NCBI GenBank assembly: GCA_029852735.1
Contig: JAQQXO010000013.1
Coordinates: 868,001 to 932,000 of the forward strand
Direction: 5' to 3'
From: Persea americana
Taxonomy: Eukaryota; Streptophyta; Magnoliopsida; Laurales; Lauraceae
Length of the DNA: 64,000 bases
Shown in pieces: positions 47,259 through 57,851 of this stretch. The notes beneath the pieces are model-generated. The model saw only the letters and a program-made list of their open reading frames with translations, ran no database searches and was not told where the DNA came from. The translations under genes and the position numbers were made by a program. How positions within the stretch are numbered: position 1 is the stretch's first letter; the number at the start of each line of letters is the position of its first letter.

Positions 47259-48300
47259 GTTGGTGGGATGATTCCCGCGCAGGGCCGAGGGCGAAGACAG
47301 AAGTGGAGCGAGTCCGGAGATGGGTGTCTTGCGCCTAGATGGCTGGAGAGCTGCGAGACGAGCGTGGAGCACAGACAGGAGATGGCTGAGGAGTGATGAG
47401 ATCCGGTGAGGCGGCTGCGAGATGGATCCCTGCGTGCTGCGAGGTTGATGAGAGCGAGTGATGACGACGGACGGCGAGGCAGACGAAGACGGATGCTGCA
47501 GCGGGATGAAGGGCCACACTGGAGCATTCTGCGTGCGATGGTCTGCACCGGGGGTGGTTGCGCGGGTGATGGAAGCAATGGAGATGGATGATGTGACGAT
47601 GGAATGGGTTTGGGTTTCTGCGCAGGGACGTGGGCTGAGAGGTCTTCTGGGGGTTGCTGCGCAGGATGGAGGTTGATGGAGAGGGCGAGATTCGGTGACG
47701 ATGGCAGAGATCGCAAGGTACTGGGTGTGATGAGCGATGGAGAGGATGGTGATGGGGTCTTCTGAGCATAGGAGAGGATGAGAGTTGGCTCTGCGTGGAG
47801 ATGGGGTGTCTTGCGCCTGGATGGCTGGATGGAAGATGAAGGTGAGATGGATCTGGGGTGATTGCTGCGCAGGGATGGCGATGAAGCAGCAGGTTGGCGT
47901 GAGATGGAGATGAAGATGGGGCTGCTGCGTGGAGATGGGGTGGATCCTGGAGATCTGCGCATGTGGGAGATAGGGACGAGAGGAGAGGGGTTTAAGGGGA
48001 AGAGAGTACTCAGTCCTGGGACACTGTTTCCCAGATCTCGTGGAATCTCCCTCCCTTATCCAAGTGATGGGCCATGCGATCTGGCCCAAGCCGGGTCTGG
48101 CCTAGGAGTTTGGGCTTGGTTTGGGTCAGGTTGAGCTTTAGGTTCAGGTATAGGTCAGAGCTCAGGTGGGTTGGAGTTTGATGGCAGGCCTAGTGGGTTG
48201 GATTAGGCATGGGTTTAGTTAAGGGGCTGATGGTTTGATGGGTATAGGTTCAGGTCGGGTTTGGGTTAGGCTAGGTTGAGTTTGAATTGGGAAGCCATCA
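47259..48300. other. Purine-rich, G-rich low-complexity block; no gene recognised
   Basis: The plus strand is rich in GATGG, GGAGATG and GCTGCG words. A longer word recurs (TTGCGCCTAGATGGCTGG near 47330, TTGCGCCTGGATGGCTGG near 47812). The minus strand is open in three overlapping frames at once (47213-48089), all Ser/Pro/His-rich, which is what stop-poor composition gives and not what a gene looks like. From 48100 to 48300 it turns into GGTTTGGGTTAGG-like G/T repeats. It may be remains of a transposon leader, but no family could be named. Confidence 0.5.
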
Positions 48301-48578
48301 CTGGGACCTAGGTTTCGCTGATTTTGATCTGCTCGTCGAATTTTGACGTTCTTTATATAGAGAGAAAGCTCTCGACGAGTAAATCACGATGAGCCAACTT
48401 CCGTGGCGATCAGGAGTCTAGAAGTGATAGGTGATTTTTCAAGTGGGCATTCTTGGGGTATGGGGCTTACTGCTATCATTTTAAAATTTGATTTTAACCC
48501 CGTTGGCTATCTTGGACCTTAAATGCCCTGATTGGTCATCTGTAGACTCTGGCAAAAAACAACTCTATTTTTATTATT
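48301..48578. other. Intergenic; 8-bp inverted repeat around TTTATATAG
   Basis: CTCGTCGA (48332-48339) and TCGACGAG (48372-48379) form a perfect inverted repeat. The gap holds TTTATATAGAG. The words resemble the TCGTCGA/TCGACGA U3 repeats of B and D. No gene seen in the rest. Confidence 0.35.
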
Positions 48579-48944
48579 GAGGAAGGCTCTCCTAAGTTCA
48601 TGCTTAGGATAAAGTAAGCTCAAGTTTGTGGTGGGGCCCACCTAGGGACCCACATGGGGGATTTGAAGGACTCCTTGGAATCTTCCTCTCTAAAAGAAAT
48701 CAGCCCAACCGTGATTTCTATCATCTCTATATGGGCCTAAAAGTTTAATGGTCAATAGTCTATTCGAATCAATATATAGTCGATCCAACGGTTTAGTAAA
48801 TTCGGATCTTACAGAAAATTGGTGGACATGTGCAATTTAGAAGGGTCAAGTGTTTGGTTCATTTGGATGGACCAAAGGTGGCCCTCACAAGTATGAGCTT
48901 ACGAGATTTTATCCTAAATTTGAGCTTAAGAGAGCCTTACTCTC
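48579..48944. mobile_element. MITE-like element with long imperfect terminal inverted repeats
   Basis: The left end (GAGGAAGGCTCTCCTAAG, with TTAGGATAAA and GTAAGCTCA after it) matches the reverse complement of the right end (TTTATCC...CTTAAGAGAGCCTTACTC) over about 70 bases with a few gaps, reaching GGCCCACC/GGCCACC inside. The flanks are TATTATT on both sides (48572-48578 and 48945-48951), a likely 7-bp target duplication, though the AT-rich context weakens this. 366 bp, no coding capacity; superfamily not assigned. Confidence 0.7.
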
Positions 48945-48951
48945 TATTATT

Positions 48952-50660
48952 TATTTACTCATTTATTTATTTATCCATCAATCAAGCCCATTTTCTTAAC
49001 CCTAACTTTTATCGATGATTATTTTCCATCTCTACCACTGAATGGGGTGCTTTGATGACCTATGCGAGGTCTGGTGACAGTTCGGGAAATTCATTCTCTA
49101 GGTATTTTCCAATGAAAGATTTATCTTAAATCCTTCAATTTTAACTGGTGATTTTTAATTCAGAACTTAATTGGAGCATCACTAAACAGGGTAGACTGAT
49201 TTACCCCTCATAGGGTGCCAAAATGAGGTGCCTACAATCCCCAGTTGTTTTTTGTGGAAAGGAGGTGCCTCACCAATTGAGCTACTGAATGCTCTAATTG
49301 TAAATTAGAGTTCAGAAATTGAAGATTTTATTTTAAACCTTAACCTATTAGCTCTTGTTACTTAGATTAGAGCTTCCAAATGGCCCCATAGTATTTTTTC
49401 TGTTATTTTAGTTTTTCAAATATTTACCAAGATTCTTAATTTTGTTAGTTAAAAATAAATATTAATGCAGCTTTCCAAGTTATCTCTCCGAGTCACTAAG
49501 TTGACTACTTTTCGGCTTGCCTAAACTATGGTCCTAGTCACCCACATCAAACATCACAAAATCTTGCCCAAACTCCATTGGCCCGCTTATTATTAGCCAA
49601 ATTAAGAGTGCACGCTCCTCACCCTCTGTGGAAGTCTGACTCACGACCTCTCCTTTATCTTCCTACCTCTTCACTATCATAGATGTGGAGTAAGTCATAT
49701 AAAAAGAAATATGTTGTCTTTCAGCATCTCAAAGACCTTCCGAAAGTTTCAAGAATTCCACCCACGGGTGATGATACTTTACAAGTCTGCGATGCATTCT
49801 CATCACCCTTTAATGCAACCTTTACACAAAGATAATGTTAATATTCTATGGTACCATGAACTCGTTAAAGAAAATTCCGTGCTTTGATGAGAAGCCCTAA
49901 TATTAGTAGTGTTATCTCCCACGTGGGTACATGAAGTCACTCCAAATTCATACCACTTTGGTATTTTTTTGGGTTAATATACCACTATTGGTTTAGAATA
50001 AAAAAAAGAACGCATGTCTTTCCGCAGAAAAGAAGGAACCACACTGAAAAGGTAAACGATGCCGAGGATCTTTGCAAAAGATATCCGTGGAATGAATTCG
50101 TTTTGCTTGTTCTCAAGTTGAATGATGAAAGTGGATGACAAGTTAGCTTTCGGCAGTATATTTATTCCATCTCTCTCAAGTTAGTTTATGTGATGTTTCT
50201 ACTTGCATTAAAATAATTCGTCCTTCAATGTCGGTGCCTCGAGTTGATCCTAATGAGATTGGGACTTGGAACTTGTGAGGCTCCATAATGGAGGCCACTA
50301 ATAATGGAGAATAACTGTCCCTCTAAACAAATAGAATTTGGTGATCTTAACGCCGCAGTGTTCACTATAAATTACTTAACATTTTTTGTGTTGTATTCTA
50401 TTTACCATTTCACAAGTGATCCATTTGATGTTAAGCCAAACTCCTGTCGGAGTTACATTTGACAAAAGCCCATATAAAGAGTGGGGAACTTAATTTGAAC
50501 GATTTAGATTTCTTAACTGGCCCCCACTGAAAAGACTCCTGAATTTCTCGAGAGTGTGAGCATCCAGGGATCTGACCTTGTACCCACAAATCTAGGAATC
50601 AAGAATATAATTGTACCCACAAATCCGACTGTACATATATATGATGTTGACTGATAGATG
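48952..50660. other. Intergenic, no feature recognised
   Basis: AT-rich sequence without long frames, terminal repeats or RNA gene motifs that I could find. The last few hundred bases are the upstream region of the acyltransferase gene. Confidence 0.5.
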
Positions 50661-50667
50661 CTCCTAC

Positions 50668-50674
50668 TATAAAA
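50668..50674 (+). promoter_or_regulatory. TATA box of the BAHD gene
   Basis: CTACTATAAAATCCCC places TATAAAA 165 bases before the coding ATG. Transcription would start around 50695-50705. An ATG at 50705 in another frame opens an 83-codon frame ending at 50956 that overlaps the real start; whether it is in the transcript depends on the exact start site. Confidence 0.65.
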
Positions 50675-50832
50675 TCCCCTAGCTCCTCCTCATTTCGTCA
50701 CTCGATGTGTCTCTTTCAACTACTTTCATCTCTCAGTCATCTTCCTGTTTTGTCCACAGTTTTGTCCACAGCACTACTACTGCTCCTCTTCTGTTTTTAT
50801 CTCTTCTTTTTCCGTTTCGGTGCCAAAAAATC

Positions 50833-51261
50833 ATGCACCAACCCCCGGAACTCCCAGATTGCGTCTATCCAACTCAGCCCATCTACATATATCCAAAATC
50901 TCCAACACCCAAACACTTTCTCTATCTCTCTAACCTTGATGACCAGAAATTCCTAAGATTCTCCATCAAGTATCTTTATCTCTACAAAAAAGGAGTATGC
51001 TTGGAGACCCTGAAATCCTCCCTTTCTAGAACTCTTGTGGACTACTACCCATTGGCGGGGAGGCTGCGAGTCAGTAGGGAAGGCGGTCAGAAGCTTGAGG
51101 TGGATTGCAATGGAGAAGGTGCAATCTTTGCTGAGGCTTTCATGGATTTCACTGCAGAAGAGTTTCTACAGATTTCTACAAGGCCCAACAGGTCTTGGAG
51201 GAAGCTTTTGTATAGGGTGGAGGGGCAGAGCTTCTTGAGCATTCCTCCTTTAGTAGTTCAG
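50833..51261 (+). CDS. BAHD acyltransferase, exon 1 (residues 1-143)
   Basis: The first in-frame ATG is at 50833 (MHQPPELPDC). The protein begins as BAHD enzymes do: a short N terminus, a PxxPTPKHFLYLSNLD segment and the family's YYPLAGRLR motif at residues 71-79. The frame is open further upstream, to 50707, but without an ATG. The exon ends at CAG/GTGGGC, a Gln codon followed by a good donor; an intron at this Gln is the conserved BAHD intron position (established family knowledge). BAHD enzymes move an acyl group from CoA to an alcohol or amine in the cytosol. Joined to exon 2 the product is 449 residues, normal for the family. Substrate cannot be told from sequence. Confidence 0.9.
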
Positions 51262-54097
51262 GTGGGCTTCTTCAACATATCTTATTTCTTTGAATGTTTC
51301 TCTTATATTGGTTTTTGTAGATCTGTTTAACTGTTATGCTTGCATCTTTATTTGTTTTTGTTGATTTATGCTTTAATTATTTTATTGGATTGCTTTGGAT
51401 GCAAGTCTCTTTCATTGCAATGAATAGAAACAGAAATCCAATTACATTAGTTTGTTGTGTGTACTTCGAGTAGGGATGGTTGGTTAAATTTGGTTGGTTT
51501 TGCTCATTTCTCTCCCACCCCTCGTTGGTGACATATCTAAAATCTGGTTTTGCTCATTTGGGTCAGTTTTTGTCTTCTGTAGTTATTTTAGAACAAAGAA
51601 TTTATGGGGCCTCTCTCGGATAGTTGGGAGTTGAAGATTTGGCCGAGTTTTAGATGTTTTGCTCCATTTTTGTACCTTTCTCATGTTTCTTCAGCTCTCT
51701 GTTCCTGTTATTCATTTTTGTGTCTATCATTCAATGAAACTCATTTTTTTTTCCATGGTTCTTAATCAAACCCACCAATGCTTCTTGGGCATTGTAGTAT
51801 TTTGTTTCGTGCAAGTGTAAAATGTGTACCTTTTCTTCTTAAGGTTTGCTTTTGGTTTGTTGCAGCTTGTTATTTGTATATCTACCTATGTAGCTTATGA
51901 GCTGCTTCTAGTTGATGTTAAATCGGTAATCCTTTTAGTTAAAAATCATTATATTTCTACTTTGATTCTAAAATATTTCAGAATTTCCTCTTCTAATAGT
52001 ATATAAACATTTTTCATTTGAAACAGTATATATGCATTTTATAAGAAAGCTTCTACAAGAATTAAAGAAATAGTAGCCACTGCCAGAATTTTCAGCTATC
52101 CAACCACAAGCACACCCAGGACAGAAAAATCAGTCTGTTACCAATTGCAGGATCCTTGTGCTGAGTTTTTTCTTCTTCGTTTTCTTCCACTTTGCTGAGT
52201 TGTTATCAATGTAAAACCTCAATTGGTAGGCTGGCAGCCTAATTCAATGCCTAATCTGATTGAGACCCCAAATCTAATGAACTTGTTGATGAAGGGCTAG
52301 GAATTTTTTTTATGTATTGACATATTGATAGATATCCAAATTCAGAAAAGGTTATACTAGTCAGGTAGGTCTCACAAAAAATTTCAAGGAACAATAATTT
52401 GTAGTTTGGTGGGTGAGAAAGAATCAAGTCCTTTGGTTTCGATTATACTATAGTCCTGTCCATCTGTAGTGGCTTACCTTTGAATACGACTTTCAAGAAG
52501 GGCATTATATAGATTATGTAGGGTAAATCTTTCATTTCACTAACATATAACATTTTTAAGGGTTTATTACACGGTCCTCATTCAATGGCTATGATCACAA
52601 AAACAATTCAAAATTTTGGCCATATCCAATCAAGCAGTGTGCAATTCGTATCTGACGATTCACCATGCACATAGCTGGTGGGCAGAATAAGATAGGTCTG
52701 ACTGCTTCTGGTAGTGACCTAGCTGTCCTCTCACCCCGATGACCAGGGATCAATTGGTGGCCTCCTCTCACTCCTGGCATGTGCAAGTTCCCACTCCTCT
52801 GAATGTGTGGGTACTCTCTGCATGTGATGGTACTCACTCCCTGCCTGTGCAGGTTTTCCCTTCTCGCTTCACTCTCCTCGTGTATCCAAGTACTCTTGTG
52901 GATCCCAAACCCCTTAGATGGGCTACCCAAAAAAAAAAAAAGAAAAATAAATAAATAACAGAGGAAAATGTGGCATAGGAATAATGGAATGCAATGGGTT
53001 TGAGAACATTCTGATCCCCCAAGAATATAAAAAGAAAAGCTGCCAGCTAAAGAAGGCTCCTAGTCCTACATCCGTAACTATACAAGCATCTGTTTTTGGT
53101 ATGATCGGTCTCTCTGGTTTAGATTGGATGAACAACTAATCTCTCCTATGATGGAAATGATTACCCATCCAACCCAGTCCTACTATGAGTTTTCATAGAT
53201 CTTTGAACTGATCAGTACTAGTTTCTTTAGAGACATGGATGTAACCAAGTAACTCATAATAAGTACTTTTTCTTCTTAACCGGGGTTAATACCCTTCAAG
53301 TATCTTTGTAGCTGAATCAGAAGTCACTGAAGGAAGGATTTTTATTTTTTATTTTTTGTCTAGTCTCATTTAAGTCTTTTTTGGAGATCAGCAAGTCTCT
53401 CCATAACTGTTGGGCGTGTGACCTATTTAAAGTTATAAATATTCTAGATATCAATTACGGTGGGTATTGTGCGAGCCATGTGTATATGACTCTAGTGGAA
53501 GTGTTCTTTATCTCTCTTTGGTGTTTTTTTGAAGCACTAAGATTGTGTGATCCCTTGTAGTTGAGATAAAGGTGTGTGGTACACTCAATTATGATGTGGA
53601 TATAATTTTTTTTAGACCTATTTGATCAGCAGAGGATTTGGTTGTAATGGAATCTAATTATATTTTATTTTTGTGGGTTGTTGAAGCTGCTTTTTCAATC
53701 ATGGTAAGAAAAATCATTCAGATTCTCCCAATATAATATATTATATAGCTTGGGCGACTCTTCAAACTATTAAAAAAGAAATTAAAGGGCTTTATGGTCA
53801 ATCTCAGTGCCCTTCTAATTGTCATCTTACATAATGCTATTCTTTACCCAATCACATATCAGTCTGTCCATTAGAGTCACCATCTTTTTCTAGTCCATGT
53901 TGGATCATTGATTTTGTGGCTATATCTTATATGTCTAGCACGAAATCTCCCCTTGTTTGTTATAATCTACATACTAAGGGCCTATTCTTATGCAAGAATC
54001 CAGAGAATTCTTATCTGGAATTCAGAATTCTAACAAAGATATAGCTTTTCTAAATGCAAAAGGGACAACCGTGCAATTAATGTTAGAAATCCCCAAT

Positions 54098-54399
54098 TCA
54101 TTATAGGATCTATTGTGCCTTTTTTAGAGGATGCCGCCACTCGGACTCGAACCGAGATGCTCTAGCACTGCTTCCTAAGAGCAGCGTGTCTACCAATTTC
54201 ACCATGGCGGCTTCATCGAAATAATCATAGTCCATATGATGTTCAATCGTCGAGATTGAGGGATTTAATGCAATCTATTTTAGGAAATGTTAGAATCGAT
54301 GAATAAAGACCCGTTCAAATAAATATTTAAACGCTCAATAATCCTTAGTATCATGGCAGGGGGTCATTTTAAACAGCGGGCTTTTCCGTATTATATGAA
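54098..54399 (-). other. Plastid DNA insert in the nucleus (NUPT), 302 bp
   Basis: Holds a complete plastid-type tRNA-Leu(UAG) gene followed, in its upstream direction, by spacer sequence consistent with the plastid rpl32-trnL spacer (from memory, not searched). It is bordered by the 27-bp direct repeats. It lies within the acyltransferase intron on the opposite strand. Confidence 0.75.
54132..54211 (-). tRNA. trnL-UAG: tRNA-Leu(UAG), plastid type, inside a nuclear intron
   Basis: 80 nt. The acceptor arms GCCGCCA/TGGCGGC pair over 7 bp and the discriminator is A. The anticodon stem is CTGCT/AGCAG with loop CTTAGGA, anticodon UAG at 54175-54177. A long variable arm fits tRNA-Leu, and GGTTCGAGTCC gives a normal T arm. 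It closely resembles the plastid gene and still folds. Nuclear tRNA genes need internal A and B boxes; GGTTCGAGTCC fits a B box, so transcription is possible but unproven. Confidence 0.88.
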
Positions 54400-56819
54400 G
54401 TGCAATTAATGTTAGAAATCCCCAATACGAGAAATCCTAATAAGAAATACTATTTAAAGATGAGGCCTAAAGGATGCCATTTTAAGATCACGAGAAACTC
54501 TTATGGTCATTGAAGGTACGTTGGTATTAATCCATCGTTCAATATCTTTACCCTTTGCACTTCATATACCTAATTCGCTAATAAATTTGTTGTCTGTTAT
54601 CAACTGATTTGCTTTACTATGCTGGAACAATTGTTTCTGCAGTAAAATGTTCGTTGTGGATATGAACCCAAAGGTCTTTTATTTTTGGGTTTATTTGTTC
54701 ACCCCTCAAAGCTAATGAAACTATCGTACATTTGAGTCTATTCATAAAGAGTGCCAACAATGATTGAATAATATGTCGACAGAGAGAATTTTGCTTGCTG
54801 GTTTGAAATCGTTATTACCCTCTGTGCTTTCTTCAAGTAAGAGCAGAGTAATATTCAGAGTGAAATGTGTCAGCGTGTCAGCTCTCAATTGTATTATACC
54901 AGGGGAGCCGATCAAAAATAGTTTGTTGATTTACATCATTCTCTAAAAATTACCTTTGAAACTCGAATGAAATATATTCTCCACCATTATTTGATTATAA
55001 AACATAGGTGTTGAAATTAAATCGATTTATGAACGTCTAGTATTTTGGCTACTATTGTTTTCATGAAGCAATTACTTATTATTTGCATGCTTACTCTAAT
55101 ATTGAAAGGGAAGGTTTTCATTCAGGTCCTATAATGTGAGAGACCTTTATTTACCATTCCTCCACAAGTATTTGGTTGTATGTGTATTATTCATGTTCAT
55201 AGTTTCCATACAGATAAAGTTGCATGGTAAGTATATTAATTGCATATTCTTACAATATTTAGTTATAAAGTGTTGCCAAATTATTTATAGTGGAAATCGA
55301 AAGAAAAGTTGTTTTTATGACGGTATATCTTTTAATATATTTCTTTTTTTATCACGAAAAAGATCATTCATATTTGTGTCAACCTTTTAAGGGAAGTCCT
55401 CTTCAAACGAAAATATTGCCCCTATTCTTGATTCTTCTACTTTTGTTCCCAAATATGTATATATCAACTACTTCAATTCGTCTCTTCAAATAGTGGTTTT
55501 GCCTTCAAAATAGACTTCGATCCTGAAGGCATACTCGAAACTAAAATCAAGAAAAAAAAAAAAACCATCTCCTCATCTTCATCCATTAACATCACCAAGT
55601 ATCTTTTTATTTGTAGGAACATAAAAATCTGATACCAATTAAAACCCCGGCTAGAGATTTCAAACTCGTGCCATACTTGGTCAGCAAATCAAACATAAAC
55701 TATAGTGTAATCATAGCAAATCTCAAGTACAACAAAACCCCAATGATCTAGATATGAATTTTGTTCAAAGTTCTTCCCATCATAGAAAAATAAAAAGATG
55801 TTTGGAAATTGGGATATGCTCGCTATCCAAAATTTCTCAAATTAATTCAGTTTGACGCAATATTAGAATAGTGAGATTAGACCCATAAAGGACGACCCTT
55901 GAATATTTTTTGTGCATTTTAAATTTCTTTAACAACTCCTTACGTGTTTGTTTGGAAGAACCATGAGAAATCTTGTCCGGGAGAATTCCGAAAATTCCAA
56001 TGCTGCCCCCCAAAGTAGACTCCAAATGCCCAACCTCACTCTAGCATTTGAAATGGTGAAATTATGGGAATTCATAAGACCGAAAGTGCCTTTTCATATG
56101 ACGTGAAATTCTGAATTCTTGAATGAAATAGAGTATTTGGAATGCAAGGGCAAAAGATGTCACTTCATGTCAAAAACTTCTAACAAGCCGAATTCCTTAT
56201 CAGAAATGCCTTTAACCGGTGCGTTCATTCAAATTTCACATGCTAAAATTCTAGTATAGCATAGTCAACACTCTATGATAGACTCTATGATAGAGTCGCT
56301 GTTTGAATTCTCATAACATTTGGAGGAAACAACTTGGTCCAAAACTTTTATCTAAAGGTTTTGGACTAACAAATATAACTTTTAAGAGTTTTTGAGAATT
56401 TTTTCAGGTTTCTACGTATTCAAGAAAAATATGAGAAAACAACACAAGTTTGTTGGAAAACAAAATTCACAGACAAATCGGATTGTAGAGAATTCGTAGC
56501 TAATTCGATCTAGAAAACTTCTTTTTTCAAGAAATTGCAGTTGATGACTGGGTAATCTAAAATTTTGAAGATGATATCAAAATATAGTTCGTTATTGATT
56601 TGTACACAAATTTAACTAAAGACAGGGTACAGGTTCGACCTAGAGTGGTTTACATGGTTTGTAAAGAGTCGGTCACACCTCGAACAGTACAAATTATATA
56701 ATAACAAAATTTATATGCATTCTATAGCCGACTAAACAATGAATCCTACCCGTAACTTTCCAATTTTTTCTGAAATAATTTGCCAATTTATTTCTCAATC
56801 GAACACGACTAATTTTTGT

Positions 56820-57503
56820 TTAAAATTGAAAAGAGTTTTATATAAATACCCCCAAATGTTTACAGGATTTGTAAATAGGCCCATGTAGTTTTAGTATTTG
56901 TAAATAGGCCCCCGCCTTTTCATTTTAATACTAGCCATGTCCCCAAAATAAATGTTCCTAACAAAATTGGGCAACCACCATAAGGTTGGTGTTGGGTTTT
57001 TTTTTAAATGTTACCCTTACACCGATTAAACAAGAGTGAGTATATTATTATTTTATCCCAAGTCCCAATTGCTTCTCTCTCAATAACTCACTCTTGCAGA
57101 TGAAGCCTAATCTCGTATTTTGAAACTTCCATGAATCAAAATGTTGGCAGCAGATGGATAGGATTTATTATAACCAATTATAAGTAAATACGTTAGATTG
57201 TCATTACGATAAATTTTGATTTAATGAAATGGGCTCTCGATTGAGGAAACTAGATTTATGTAGGGTATGTTCTCCCACTAAATGTAACTCTTGATGTTAG
57301 AAGAGAAAAAAAAATAAGTTCAAGCTTTTAAAATTATGCATATGGGGATAAAAGGGTTAGGCAAAAGTGTCATTTCCCAAAATAAGTTTACTAATTTTGG
57401 GACACGAAAGGTATTTAGCCTATTTATAAATACTTCAACCACAAGGGCCTATTTACAAATCCTATTAACCTTAGGGGGTTATTTACAAAAAGCTCAATTA
57501 AAA
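56820..57503. mobile_element. Foldback or MITE-like element in the intron
   Basis: The left arm (56820-56910) and the reverse complement of the right arm (57413-57503) align along about 90 bases. They include a perfect 18-bp match GGATTTGTAAATAGGCCC (56865-56882; complement at 57445-57462) and a second TATTTRTAAATAGGC unit. The interior is non-coding. Target duplication not resolved. Confidence 0.65.
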
Positions 57504-57654
57504 GGGGCGTTTGGCCACAGGTCCTTCAACATTGCATTTTATTGTTAAATGTCCACATTTTTCTTCGAAGAGGCAAAGGTCCCCTTTTCAAGTTTAAAAT
57601 AGTTAAAAATTTCAAAATGCCGCTTGTGGATACACTCTCCGCGTTATTAAAAGA

Positions 57655-57851
57655 TGCTAAAAATCAGGCCATAAATTTCGTGAAGATGAAACGCTGAAAA
57701 TCAGGCCATAAATTTCATCACAGAAAGTCATATAAATTTATCTGAGTTTTTTTCATTGTTTATAAATTTATCTGAGTTTGTGACAGAAAGTCAGATAAAT
57801 TTATATGAGTTTGTTTCCAAACTCAGATAAATTATTACCAAACTCAGTTAA
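57655..57851. repeat. Short interspersed tandem words in the intron
   Basis: AAAATCAGGCCATAAATTTC occurs twice, near 57660 and 57700. Several AGATAAATTTATMTGAGTTT units follow, plus an inverted AACTCAGATAAATT. Low-complexity repeat, family unknown. Confidence 0.55.

Larger units (their letters stand above)
54071..54426. repeat. 27-bp direct repeats flanking the plastid insert
   Basis: The 27-bp word GTGCAATTAATG...CCCCAAT occurs at 54071-54097 and again at 54400-54426, exactly bordering the 302-bp plastid-like segment. No other copy was noticed in the window. Confidence 0.88.

Noticed and set aside
47213..48089. Minus-strand frames of 249 and 289 codons as a protein gene
   Set aside because: They overlap in different frames, are Ser/Pro/His-rich with no motif, and follow from stop-poor purine-rich composition.
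48100..48300. Interstitial telomere repeats (GGTTTGGGTTAGG-like words)
   Set aside because: Irregular words with no run of the plant TTTAGGG unit.
50707..50832. A start for the BAHD gene 42 codons upstream
   Set aside because: The codon at 50707 is GTG; the first in-frame ATG is 50833, which also gives the usual family N terminus.
55290..55493. Second plastid gene fragment in the intron
   Set aside because: The 67-codon frame is hydrophobic but I could not match it to a plastid protein.
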